Positions 25,540 to 33,938 of a DNA stretch of 52,987 bases are shown here, piece after piece. Each line of letters starts with the position of its first letter. Position 1 is the first letter of the stretch. Origin of the DNA: Clostridia bacterium (GTDB taxonomy: Bacteria; Bacillota; Clostridia; Christensenellales; Aristaeellaceae); contig JAUMVG010000016.1 of the NCBI GenBank assembly GCA_030530315.1, positions 1 to 52,987 of the forward strand, given 5' to 3'. The position numbers and the translations under genes were made by a program. The notes below the pieces were generated by a model that had not been told where the DNA came from, made no database searches, and saw only the letters and a program-made list of their open reading frames with translations.

Positions 25540-27369
25540 TTACTCATCGATCAGGGGTATAAACATGTTCCTCTCCAGCTCTTCCCGGGGCAGGAACGGC
25601 GCCAGATCCTCCAGCGGCGGGCTCACCAACGTGCCGTCCGGCAGGCGCTTGGTGCTGCTCTTCGGCTCCCAGACCTGCCGCGTATCCGTGAAGATCTCGC
25701 AGAACACCGGGCCCTCCAGCGCGAGCACCTCATCCACGACCCGCTTCATCTCCGCGTTGCTGTGCGCGCTGAAATAGCGGAAGCCGAAGGCTTCGGCGAT
25801 CTTCCTGAACTCCGGGAAGCTGAGATCGCCGGATTCCGGGCCGATGCCCACCTTGCAGTGATTGCTGAACAGGTTCGTCTGGGTGATGCGAATGGAGTGA
25901 TAGCCGTTGTTGTTGATCAGGAACAGCTTGATGGGCAGCTTGTTGGTCAGGACGGTCTGCAGCTCCTGCAGGTTCATCATGATGCTGCCGTCGCCCTCGA
26001 GGCAGATCGTGTCCCTGCGTCCGCCGCTGATGCAGGTACCGATGGACGCCGGGAGGCCGTAGCCCATGCTGGCGATGGCGCTGTTGTTGTGCATGCGGCT
26101 GCCCTTCTGGATGACGTAGGCCTGGTTGCCCACGACGCAGCACGCGCCGTTGGACACCGCCGTCAGGCTGTTCTCCGGCAGCCGGCTGCTCAGATACCGC
26201 ACAAAGGCGTACACGTTCGCCGTCTCGCCGTTCTCCTCCCACTGGCGCGGAAGCACAGCGGGATAATTCGCCTTCCAGCCCTGGCACGTTGCGATCCACG
26301 CGTCGGCACGGCTCACCGGGCCTTCCGCGCAGGCGTTCAGCCGGGTCAGGAAGTCCTTCGCGTCGGCCCAAATGGGCATCTCCACGTGCAGCGTGGGCTT
26401 CTTCATCTCGGCCTGGTCCACGTCCACCATGATGACCTCCGCCTCGCGGGCCCAGGTCTTCCAGTTGTACCCCACCTGGCGAATGGAGATGCGCGTGCCG
26501 ATGGCGAGGATCAGGTCGGCATTCTGGATCGCCCAGTTGCCGGGCCGGTCGCCCATGTTGCCCGCGCGGCCGCAGTACAGCGGATGCTCGTCCTCGATCA
26601 GATCCGCGGCGTTCCAGTATGTGACCACCGGGATGTTCAGCTTTTCCACCACCTGGTGGAAGAGCGGATACGCGCCGGAGAGACGAATGCCGTATCCCGC
26701 GTGGAACACGGGGCGCTTTGCCTTCTTGATCTTCTCCAGCACCGTCCGGATCACTTCATCGGAGACCTTCGGCGGCAGCTTGGCGTCGTCCTCGGCAGGG
26801 TCATAGCCCTCCAGCTCGTCGGTTTCGATCATGCCGCCCTGGTAATTGACCGGGATATCCACCCAGACCGGGCCCGGCCTGCCCGTGGTCGCCAGATGCC
26901 AGGCCTTTTCCAGCGCGTAGCGAATCCGCTTGGGGTCCTCGATCATCGTGGCGTACTTCGTCATCGGCGCCACGGATTTGACGATGTCATACTCCTGGTC
27001 GCCCATGGCGCGCAGCGGCTCGCCGGTGAACTGGAGCGCATAGCGGGCGGTCGTGTCGTAACGGACCTGTCCGCTGATGATGAACATCGGAATGGAATCC
27101 AGCCAGCCGCCCACCACGCCGGTCAGCGCGTTCGTGCCGCCGGGGCCGGTGGTCACGCAGACCGCCGCGATCCTGTTGTCCAGGCGCGCATAGGCCTCCG
27201 CCGCAATGGCGCAGGCCTGCTCGTGATGATTGTATGTAACGTGGAGCCCGGGCGCGTGTCCCAGCGCATCGTTCAGATGCATGGCGCCGCCGCCCACGAC
27301 GGAAAAGACATCGGTCACCCCATGCCGGACAAGAAAATCCGCAACGTAATCCGCAAGCCTCTGTTTCAT
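25540..27369 (-). CDS. Thiamine-diphosphate enzyme, YerE-like (acetolactate synthase family)
   Basis: A 609-residue member of the acetolactate synthase/pyruvate decarboxylase family. Residue E50 (in YNHHEQACAIAAEAYAR) is the Glu that activates thiamine, TTGPGGTNAL binds the cofactor, and GDGSIMMNLQELQT...NNNGY is the C-terminal TPP/Mg motif. The gene follows rfbF, rfbG and rfbH homologues, exactly the setting of Yersinia YerE, which adds a two-carbon unit from pyruvate to CDP-3,6-dideoxy-4-keto-glucose to start yersiniose. A housekeeping acetolactate synthase would be expected beside ilvN or other branched-chain genes, which are absent. AAGGAGAG stands 8 nt before the ATG at 27369. Function is inferred from family and context. 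Confidence 0.8.
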   Translation of the reverse strand: MKQRLADYVADFLVRHGVTDVFSVVGGGAMHLNDALGHAPGLHVTYNHHEQACAIAAEAYARLDNRIAAVCVTTGPGGTNALTGVVGGWLDSIPMFIISGQVRYDTTARYALQFTGEPLRAMGDQEYDIVKSVAPMTKYATMIEDPKRIRYALEKAWHLATTGRPGPVWVDIPVNYQGGMIETDELEGYDPAEDDAKLPPKVSDEVIRTVLEKIKKAKRPVFHAGYGIRLSGAYPLFHQVVEKLNIPVVTYWNAADLIEDEHPLYCGRAGNMGDRPGNWAIQNADLILAIGTRISIRQVGYNWKTWAREAEVIMVDVDQAEMKKPTLHVEMPIWADAKDFLTRLNACAEGPVSRADAWIATCQGWKANYPAVLPRQWEENGETANVYAFVRYLSSRLPENSLTAVSNGACCVVGNQAYVIQKGSRMHNNSAIASMGYGLPASIGTCISGGRRDTICLEGDGSIMMNLQELQTVLTNKLPIKLFLINNNGYHSIRITQTNLFSNHCKVGIGPESGDLSFPEFRKIAEAFGFRYFSAHSNAEMKRVVDEVLALEGPVFCEIFTDTRQVWEPKSSTKRLPDGTLVSPPLEDLAPFLPREELERNMFIPLIDE

Positions 27370-27507
27370 TCGGCAACTCTCCTTTATGCTCAGCATCTCC
27401 AGGGAAACTCATGGAAGATGTCCTGTTGTTTTCCGGGTATCGCTCGCCTTTGCGGCGACGTGTCATCGCGGCTTCGCGCCGGGAACCGCCTTCCCGGCTT
27501 CTGCGCG

Positions 27508-29073
27508 CTAAGGCGCGCTTTCCCTCGCCAGGTATCTGTAAAAAAGCTGGTGTTCCATATCGGAGGTCAGGAAATTGACCAAATGGGGATAGTTCCCCAG
27601 CGTCGTGAGGGCGTCCTTCCCCAGGTGTATGGATCCCTCCGTAACCACGTGATACAGGCCCCGGTAGATCTCCAGGCAGGGCGTCGCGGCGCCGATCAGC
27701 AGGGCCAGCGCCAACAGAAGCGCGCAGATGCGGCGTCTGCCCTCCTTGCCCTTCAGCCGCTCCCCAGTTCTTGCCTGAAGGTGCGTGTTGAGATACTTCG
27801 CCGAATAGGCCAGGGTCACAAGGATCGCCGGAATGGAGGCCCGCATGCAGAAATCCGTGCTCAGCCCCACGTGGAAATAGGGGATGAGCATCAGAGACGC
27901 GGCGACCACATACAGCAGAAAATCCTTCTTGTGGTCGTTCCAGATCAGCAGGATGTAGATCCCAACCTCCAGGGAAAAGAAGCGCAGCAGTTCCCGGTTC
28001 CAATACCTTCTTGAGAAAAGGGAGGTGCCTTCCTGGACCAACGCAGAGCTTTCGGTCGCGCCGATGGCGCGGCTGCACAGCAAATACGCCGCTATACAGG
28101 GCACGCACAATAGCAGCAGCACATTGGACACCGAGAACACCGAGCGCAGCCACTGTCCGCCCTCTCCCGTTCGCAGGCAGTGAAAAAACCGCCCCGCGGC
28201 GCGCCCGACCATCAGTATGGCCAGTCCGACCAGGGGCAGCGGGCCGCAAACCAGGCAGGACACCGCGTACAGCATATAATGCCTTTCATCCTGATCCATC
28301 AGGAAGCATATGGTCGCGATCCAGGGGATGATGGACTGGTTGAACACCCAATAGATGCACGCGGTGATCGAGGTATACTGATTGCCATTGGGCATCCACC
28401 ACTCCAGATGCAAGACGTCCGGAGTCAGCAGATAATCCAGCTTGCCGGTCCGGACAGCTCCCAATATGTCCATGCCGCTGAAGAATACGAACAGCAAGAA
28501 CACGCCGACCCGCTTGGCGGGAGAATTTGCCGACGAATACGCAAACAGGCACAGCACCAGTATCGTCAGGCCAATCGAGGACCAGACCCACAGCGCCATC
28601 CGCCCGATAGCCCAGGTCACACTCTCCGAATGAAACAGCGCTTTGGCCAGTTTTCCAATCAGAGCCGGCGGAAGCCAATGGCCCACGTAGTACACCAGTG
28701 CCGTCCCGTTTTCATAGACGACCGGCCATCGATGCGTGATCAGGTCGCGAAACACCGCGTTGCGCTCATGCCAGTCCTGGGTCTGGAACAGGAGGCCGTT
28801 CATGCCGCCAAGCTGCGTCCAGACCATGATCGCGAGGAAGAGCAGCAGGAGCGACAGGGGCCTGACGGAAACGGCATAGCGCGGCTGCTCCTGCGCGCGC
28901 GTTCGTACCACCGACCACAGGGAAACCAGGCAGATGAGAATCGCGGGGATGGCCCAGTACCATCTCAGAAAGCCGCCGAGAAAAAGGATGACCGGCAAGA
29001 TAATATACGCAGAGGCGATGATTCTCAATGACCCCTGCGTAATATTGAATTCCCGTCTCCAAACGCTCTGCAT
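27508..29073 (-). CDS. Polytopic membrane protein, probable GT-C glycosyltransferase or polymerase
   Basis: A 521-residue protein with about 11-13 transmembrane helices. After the second or third helix comes a loop with QTQDWHERNAVFRDL, an acidic stretch like the first extracytoplasmic loop of GT-C enzymes, followed by YYVGHWLPPALIG. A basic cytoplasmic loop (RTGERLKGKEGRRR) precedes the last helix, and about 45 residues at the C-terminus lie outside. I cannot name the family. The start codon overlaps the rfbH stop by one base (TGATG), so the genes are coupled. A role as polymerase (Wzy) or lipid-linked-sugar transferase of this glycan is possible. A 138-bp gap to the next gene holds nothing I recognise. 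Confidence 0.75.
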   Translation of the reverse strand: MQSVWRREFNITQGSLRIIASAYIILPVILFLGGFLRWYWAIPAILICLVSLWSVVRTRAQEQPRYAVSVRPLSLLLLFLAIMVWTQLGGMNGLLFQTQDWHERNAVFRDLITHRWPVVYENGTALVYYVGHWLPPALIGKLAKALFHSESVTWAIGRMALWVWSSIGLTILVLCLFAYSSANSPAKRVGVFLLFVFFSGMDILGAVRTGKLDYLLTPDVLHLEWWMPNGNQYTSITACIYWVFNQSIIPWIATICFLMDQDERHYMLYAVSCLVCGPLPLVGLAILMVGRAAGRFFHCLRTGEGGQWLRSVFSVSNVLLLLCVPCIAAYLLCSRAIGATESSALVQEGTSLFSRRYWNRELLRFFSLEVGIYILLIWNDHKKDFLLYVVAASLMLIPYFHVGLSTDFCMRASIPAILVTLAYSAKYLNTHLQARTGERLKGKEGRRRICALLLALALLIGAATPCLEIYRGLYHVVTEGSIHLGKDALTTLGNYPHLVNFLTSDMEHQLFYRYLARESAP

Positions 29074-30416
29074 CAGCCCTTGGCTCCCTCAATAATGACC
29101 TTTGCCATATAGTCGATCATCTCGTCCGTCATGCCGGGGTACACGCCGACCCAGAACGTGTTGTTCATGACAAATTCAGTGCACTCCAGTCCCCCGGAAA
29201 CCCGGTAGGCATCCGTCCCGCGGATCGAATCGAAGCAGGGGTGCTTGATCAGGTTCCCGCTGAAGAGCAGCCGGGTCTGCACGTTGTGCGCCTCCACATA
29301 GCGGGTGATGTCGTTGCGCTTGAGGCCGCTCTCCGGGCGCACGCTGATCAGGAAGCCAAACCAGGAGGGACGGCTGTTGTCCGCCGGTTCCGGCAGGATC
29401 AGCCGGTCCTCCACGCAGGCGAGCGCCTTGCGCAGGCGATCCCAGTTGTGGCGGCGGCGCTCGATAAAGGTCGGGAACTTCTTCAGCTGCTCGCAGCCGA
29501 TGGCCGCCTGCATGTCCGTCACCTTCAGATTGTATCCGAAGTGGCTGTAGACGTACTTGTGGTCATAGCCCTGGGGCAGCTCGCCGAACTGGCCGTCAAA
29601 GCGGTGCCCGCAGAAGTTGTCCCGGCCGGACGGGCAGATGCAGTCGCGGCCCCAGTCGCGATAGGAGAGGATCAGCCGGTGCAGCTGCGGATTGTTCGTA
29701 TACACCGCTCCGCCCTCGCCCATCGTCATGTGATGCGGCGGATAGAAGCTGCTGGTTCCGATGTCTCCCCAGGCGCCCGTAAACCGGGTCTCGCCGTCGA
29801 TGGTATACTGCGTGCCCAGCGCGTCGCAGTTATCCTCCACGAGCCACAGCCTGTGAGCGTCGCAGAAGGCCTTGACGGCCTTCAGGTCAAAGGGATTGCC
29901 CAGCGTGTGCGCGATCATGACCGCCTTGGTCTTTTCCGTCAGCGCGGCTTCCAGCTTGGAGACGTCGATGTTGTATTGGGGCACCGTCACATCCACAAAG
30001 ACCGGCACCGCGCCGTAATTCAGTATGGGCGTCACCGTGGTCGGGAAGCCGCAGGCCACCGTGATGACTTCGTCTCCCCTCTTGATCTGCCGCTCGCCGA
30101 GTTCGGGGGCCGTGAGCGCCATGAACGCGATCAGGTTGGCGGAGGACCCGCTGTTGACCAGGTGCACGTACCGCACGCCGATCCATCTGGCGAATTCCTT
30201 CTCAAACTGATCGGCAAAGCGACCGGTGGTAAGCCAGAAATCCAGCGTCGCGTCGGTCAACGCGCACATTTCCTTCTCATCGAACACACGCGCCGCGTAG
30301 TTGATCCGCTCGCCCTCATGATAGGGCTCCTTTTTCTCCTTGAAGTCGTGATAATATTCAGCCACCAGCGCCTTGATCTGTTCGCGAGCCTCTGCCTCGT
30401 TCTTCCAGGCTGCCAT
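29073..30416 (-). CDS. rfbH: CDP-4-keto-6-deoxyglucose 3-dehydrase (E1)
   Basis: A 447-residue PMP- and iron-sulfur-dependent enzyme that removes the C3 hydroxyl of CDP-4-keto-6-deoxyglucose. In SSFYPPHHMTMGEGG the PLP Lys of the aminotransferase fold is replaced by His (228/229), the mark of this dehydrase. The [2Fe-2S] cysteines are present: C197, then C259-x-C261 and seven residues on C269, close to the known E1 pattern. I place the start at the ATG at 30416 (MAAWKNEA) since GGAGGT at 30423-30428 is 6 nt upstream of it but touches the alternative ATG at 30422. Its substrate is made by the RfbF and RfbG homologues just upstream. A dedicated E3 reductase is not seen. Confidence 0.94.
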   Translation of the reverse strand: MAAWKNEAEAREQIKALVAEYYHDFKEKKEPYHEGERINYAARVFDEKEMCALTDATLDFWLTTGRFADQFEKEFARWIGVRYVHLVNSGSSANLIAFMALTAPELGERQIKRGDEVITVACGFPTTVTPILNYGAVPVFVDVTVPQYNIDVSKLEAALTEKTKAVMIAHTLGNPFDLKAVKAFCDAHRLWLVEDNCDALGTQYTIDGETRFTGAWGDIGTSSFYPPHHMTMGEGGAVYTNNPQLHRLILSYRDWGRDCICPSGRDNFCGHRFDGQFGELPQGYDHKYVYSHFGYNLKVTDMQAAIGCEQLKKFPTFIERRRHNWDRLRKALACVEDRLILPEPADNSRPSWFGFLISVRPESGLKRNDITRYVEAHNVQTRLLFSGNLIKHPCFDSIRGTDAYRVSGGLECTEFVMNNTFWVGVYPGMTDEMIDYMAKVIIEGAKG

Positions 30417-30535
30417 TGCCATACCTCCATATTTATGCGGGGATACCCGAACAGCCCGTCCGAAACCCCGCTTCATTGCCTTGAATCATCCGAAATGCCG
30501 TAAAACCGCCTGAAACCAATGATCCTCCTGACCGG

Positions 30536-31603
30536 TCACGGCTGACATCCGGTGAGGAAGCTGTCGATCTGGCGGTCCATGCAGGCCCGCACGTCGCCGC
30601 CGGAAAGCCAGCACTTGCTCCACTCCACCACCTTTTCAATGGCGGTGTCCAGATTCCAGCGCGGCCTCCAGTCAAACGTACTCTTGAGCTTCGCGCAGTC
30701 CAGCTTCAGGAAGTTGGCCTCGTGGGGGCCGCCGTCAGAGCGGTTCACCCAGCTGAGGCCGTCGCCCCACTTGCACACGAACAGGTCGACCAGCGCTCCG
30801 GTCTCAAAACAGTCCACATCATCCGGCCCGACGTTGTAATAGCCCGCATATTTGCCATCCATATACTGCTTCGCGGCAATCATCATGTAGGCATACAGCG
30901 GCTCGAGCACGTGCTGATACGGCCGCGTGGAGAAGGGGTTCCGCACGATGATCTGCTCGCCCTTCTGCGCGGCCCGCACGCAATCGGGAATGATCCGATC
31001 GTTGGCGAAGTCGCCGCCGCCGATCACGTTGCCGGCCCGGGCGGTGGAGATCGCCACGCGTCCATCCGCGAAAAAGCTGTTCTTGTAGGAGTGGGTCACC
31101 AGCTCCGAGCAGGACTTTGAGTTCGAATACGGATCGAAGCCGTCCAGCTCCTCATCCTCGCGATAGCCCCAAATCCATTCCCGGTTGCGGTACACCTTGT
31201 CCGTCGTCACGTTCAGGAAGGATTTTACGGTCTCGCTGCCGCGCACGCACTCAAGGATGTTCACCGTGCCCATGACATTCGTCCCATATGTATAGGCCGG
31301 GTCTCGATAGCTGTCCCGCACGATGGGCTGGGCCGCCAGGTGGAACACGATCTCCGGCCTTGCCTCGTCAAAGGCCGCCTTCAATGAGTTTAGATCCCGA
31401 ATGTCGCCAATCACGGAGTGAATGTCTCCGCCGATGCCGGCGATCTCATAAAGAGAGGGCTGAGTGGGCGGTTCCAGGGAATAGCCGGTCACCTCGGCGC
31501 CCAGGCGGCTGAGCATCTTGCACAACCACGAGCCCTTGAAGCCGGTATGTCCCGTCACGAACACCCGCTTGCCCTGATAAAATGTCATGTCAAAGTTGTT
31601 CAT
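30536..31603 (-). CDS. rfbG: CDP-glucose 4,6-dehydratase
   Basis: A 355-residue SDR enzyme that turns CDP-glucose into CDP-4-keto-6-deoxyglucose. VTGHTGFKGSWL (about 16-27) is the NAD-binding motif and is typical of RfbG proteins. TTDKVY and the catalytic YSNSK (Y-x3-K) follow, and AGNVIGGGDFANDRIIPD and RNPFSTRPYQHVLEPL are family hallmarks. The ATG at 31603 overlaps the rfbF stop as ATGA, so the two are translationally coupled. A 119-bp gap leads to rfbH. Product and pathway are clear from the RfbF-G-H order. Confidence 0.95.
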   Translation of the reverse strand: MNNFDMTFYQGKRVFVTGHTGFKGSWLCKMLSRLGAEVTGYSLEPPTQPSLYEIAGIGGDIHSVIGDIRDLNSLKAAFDEARPEIVFHLAAQPIVRDSYRDPAYTYGTNVMGTVNILECVRGSETVKSFLNVTTDKVYRNREWIWGYREDEELDGFDPYSNSKSCSELVTHSYKNSFFADGRVAISTARAGNVIGGGDFANDRIIPDCVRAAQKGEQIIVRNPFSTRPYQHVLEPLYAYMMIAAKQYMDGKYAGYYNVGPDDVDCFETGALVDLFVCKWGDGLSWVNRSDGGPHEANFLKLDCAKLKSTFDWRPRWNLDTAIEKVVEWSKCWLSGGDVRACMDRQIDSFLTGCQP

Positions 31604-32379
31604 TCTTCCCACAGCTTCCAAGGCGCTTTCTCCCCGGCCCATAAATCCTCCAGCATTTCCTTTTCTCTCTTGGTATCCATGCACTGCCAGAAGCCCTTGT
31701 GGTAGTAGCTCATCAGCTGCCCGGCGCTTGCCAGCTGGCGCATGGGCTGCCTTTCGAGCACCGTCCAGTCCCCTTGCAGATAGTCAAATATCTGGGAATT
31801 GCAGACCATGAAGCCGCCGTTGATGAGCGTGGCGTCCTGGTTGTCCTTCTCCCGGAAGGCGGTGATCATATTGTCCTTGTTGATCTCCAGCACGCCCTTC
31901 TGCTGGGCGATGTTCACCGTGGTCATCGTCACGCACTTATTGTGCGAGCGATGGAATTTCAGCAGCGCGCCGATATCCACGTCCGCCACGGCGTCCCCGT
32001 AGGTCAGGAAGAACGGCTTGTCCTCCACAAATTTACGGATCCGCAGCACCCGGCCTCCGGTCATGGTGTTGAGACCCGTGTCCACCACCGTTACCCGCCA
32101 GGGCTCGCAGCGCTGGTCATGGATGATCACGTCGTGCCCATTGGTAAAGTCAAAGGTCACATCCGACGTGTGAAGGAAGTAGTCCGCAAACCACTCCTTG
32201 ATGACGTGCTGCATGTAACCGGCGCAGATGACAAAGTCCCTGACGCCATAGTGCGAGTATATCTTCATGATATGCCAGAGTATCGGCATACCTCCGATTT
32301 CGATCATCGGCTTCGGGCGCAGATGCGACTCCTCTGATATTCGGGTGCCCAGTCCCCCGGCTAAAATGACTGCTTTCAT
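31600..32379 (-). CDS. rfbF: Glucose-1-phosphate cytidylyltransferase
   Basis: A 259-residue nucleotidyltransferase that makes CDP-glucose from CTP and glucose 1-phosphate, the first step to CDP-dideoxyhexoses. AGGLGTRISEESHLRPKPM (residues 7-25) is the family signature, including the ISEES/RPKPM pattern specific to RfbF. FLTYGDAVADVD and PWRVTVVDTG are also typical. It is the first gene of the operon. GGGGGGAGA lies about 7 nt before the ATG at 32379. A longer frame upstream to 32529 lies in the untranslated leader and lacks coding character. Confidence 0.95.
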   Translation of the reverse strand: MKAVILAGGLGTRISEESHLRPKPMIEIGGMPILWHIMKIYSHYGVRDFVICAGYMQHVIKEWFADYFLHTSDVTFDFTNGHDVIIHDQRCEPWRVTVVDTGLNTMTGGRVLRIRKFVEDKPFFLTYGDAVADVDIGALLKFHRSHNKCVTMTTVNIAQQKGVLEINKDNMITAFREKDNQDATLINGGFMVCNSQIFDYLQGDWTVLERQPMRQLASAGQLMSYYHKGFWQCMDTKREKEMLEDLWAGEKAPWKLWEE

Positions 32380-32866
32380 TGAAGTATCTCCCCCCTGCAG
32401 TAGGATACTCACGTGGGGCCAATTCAAGTCCGTGTTGTCGTTGTGTCCGCGGCCCATCAAGAGCCGCCGCTCCCCTGATTCTCCGTGCGTTTGACGGATA
32501 ACAGACAACAAACGCCCGTCCGAACACATGGTAACTCCGGGCGGACGTTTGGTTCAGCTCCGTCTGCCGGCGATGCCTGAACGCATCGCGAACGTCCTGC
32601 GTATCGGCCTGCATTTGTATGTGCCGTTAAGTGCAAATTGACTTTGCGTAAAGTGGCATATGGATACGCGCCTTAAACAAAAAAGGGCACAGTTCCACCC
32701 AGCGCCGGAGGCGGGCTTTCGCCGCGTCCTGCGCTCAGCAGGCTATTTCCCAGGTTTCCGCGACCCGCCAATCCAGCCAGTGTCGCTGCCACCTCGTCCT
32801 ATGCGTATCGCGCGGGCTCAATGCCGACGCCCGCCAATCCCCCTGATGCATCCGATACGTATATTG
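32380..32866 (-). promoter_or_regulatory. Long untranslated leader of the glycan operon
   Basis: About 480 nt lie between the predicted transcription start (near 32860) and the rfbF ATG. No convincing gene is present. On the transcribed strand there is a GNRA-looped stem (GCGGCGAAAGCCCGC, 32712-32726), a weak stem GGGTG/TGCCC ending in a run of six T (about 32678-32700), and a hairpin AAACGTCCGCCCG/CGGGCGTTT-like at about 32508-32550. An 11-bp direct repeat (CCCGCCAATCC on the plus strand) occurs at 32764 and 32830. This layout could allow attenuation or antitermination, but no known riboswitch or leader class is recognised. Confidence 0.45.
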
Positions 32867-32895
32867 ATTATAGTGAAATTCCTCAGCCCTGTCAA
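32867..32895 (-). promoter_or_regulatory. Perfect-consensus sigma-A promoter of the glycan operon
   Basis: On the minus strand TTGACA (32890-32895) and TATAAT (32867-32872) are spaced by exactly 17 bp, a full match to the consensus. Transcription would start near 32860 and read into rfbF. No other promoter as good is seen before the terminator at 3896-3925. Confidence 0.85.
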
Positions 32896-33049
32896 TTGAT
32901 TTTCAGGCTATACCACATTTTGTCCATATTGGCCTCACACTTTGTCACAATTCCTCCGCCCCCTGTCGATGCTCCGGATGGCCGGTCCATCCCCGCCCTG
33001 AAACAAGGAAACGGCCCCGCATTGTCACATCTGTTTTCGGTAAAAACGA

Positions 33050-33078
33050 TTGACGCGGCATGGCTTCCATTGTACAAT
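33050..33078 (+). promoter_or_regulatory. Sigma-A promoter of the ABC exporter operon
   Basis: TTGACG (33050-33055) and TACAAT (33073-33078) with a 17-bp spacer match the consensus at 5/6 positions each. The start site would be near 33085, which rules out the more upstream in-frame start of the permease gene at 33060. Confidence 0.8.
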
Positions 33079-33161
33079 ATAAATGGGATTTTGTACTTTC
33101 CAGATATGGGTGTAGGAGCGTGGAACTCTTGGGTATTGATCGCATAAGGCACGAAATAAAG

Positions 33162-33920
33162 ATGACGATCCGGTATTCGCACTTGATCGCAGAGCTGGTG
33201 AAGCGCGATCTGAAGCTGAAGTACCGGCGCAGCTTCCTGGGCTATTTTTGGAGCCTTTTGAACCCGTTGATGATGATGTCGGTGATGATGGTCGTGTTCA
33301 GCTACATGTTTCGCTTCGACATCGAGAACTACCCCCTGTATCTGATCTGCGGACAGACGCTCTTCAATTGCTTCAATGAGTCCACCAACAAGGCGATGTA
33401 CGCCATTCTGGACAACAGTTCGCTTCTGAAAAAGGTCTACGTGCCCAAGTGCGTGTTCCCCCTGGCTCGGGTGCTTTCCAACTTCGCGACGACGGCCCTG
33501 AGCCTGTTGGCGGTGCTGATCGTCATGATCTTCACCCGGGTGCGCTTTCATTTCTCGATGCTCCTCTTCCCCGTACCGCTGGTATTCCTGCTGTTCTTCG
33601 CCAGCGGCGTGGGTATGATCCTCTCCGGCCTGGCGGTAAAATTCCAGGACATCACCCACCTGTACAGCGTGTTCACCATGATCCTGATGTACGCCACGCC
33701 GATCTTCTATCCGGTAAGCGCGCTGCCGGCAAACGTAGCCCGGATCATCAAGCTGAACCCCATTTATACGATCATCTACCTGTTTCGCGAATTGTTGCTG
33801 TCCGGGCACATCCCCTCGGCGGTAAACTGGCTGTACGCTGCGGGGGCATCGCTGTTGATGTTCATGATTGGCGCCCTCGCATTCGACCGGATGCGCGATA
33901 ACTTCATTTTCTATATTTGA
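33162..33920 (+). CDS. ABC-2 polysaccharide export permease (Wzm type)
   Basis: A 252-residue membrane protein with six transmembrane helices. The N-terminal amphipathic segment SHLIAELVKRDLKLKYRRSFLGYFWSLLNP is shortened here, but its core RDLKLKYRRS-LGYFW-LNP is the hallmark of Wzm/TagG-type permeases. It would pair with the ATPase encoded next to export a lipid-linked polysaccharide. I use the ATG at 33162; a TTG at 33129, with a better-placed GGAG, would add 11 residues and is a real alternative. It heads the rightward operon, with an 18-bp gap to the ATPase gene. Confidence 0.88.
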   Translation: MTIRYSHLIAELVKRDLKLKYRRSFLGYFWSLLNPLMMMSVMMVVFSYMFRFDIENYPLYLICGQTLFNCFNESTNKAMYAILDNSSLLKKVYVPKCVFPLARVLSNFATTALSLLAVLIVMIFTRVRFHFSMLLFPVPLVFLLFFASGVGMILSGLAVKFQDITHLYSVFTMILMYATPIFYPVSALPANVARIIKLNPIYTIIYLFRELLLSGHIPSAVNWLYAAGASLLMFMIGALAFDRMRDNFIFYI

Positions 33921-33938
33921 CGGACCGGAGAGGGAACC

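Noticed and set aside
25540-27369. Housekeeping acetolactate synthase (ilvB)
   Set aside because: There is no small-subunit or other branched-chain amino acid gene, and the gene sits inside a CDP-dideoxysugar operon. The YerE-like reading is favoured, though not proved.
25468-28014. Very long plus-strand open frame (848 codons) opposite the thiamine-diphosphate enzyme and its membrane neighbour
   Set aside because: It is a GC-rich antisense shadow, rich in Arg, His and Ala, with no motif. The minus-strand genes beneath it carry clear family signatures.
32380-33161. JUMPstart/ops element or a known riboswitch in the leader between the divergent operons
   Set aside because: No GGCGGTAG-type ops core in a suitable place and no known riboswitch core was found; only stems and a direct repeat are visible.
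33060-33161. Permease gene starting at 33060
   Set aside because: That start codon would lie upstream of the -10 box at 33073-33078 and of the predicted transcription start.
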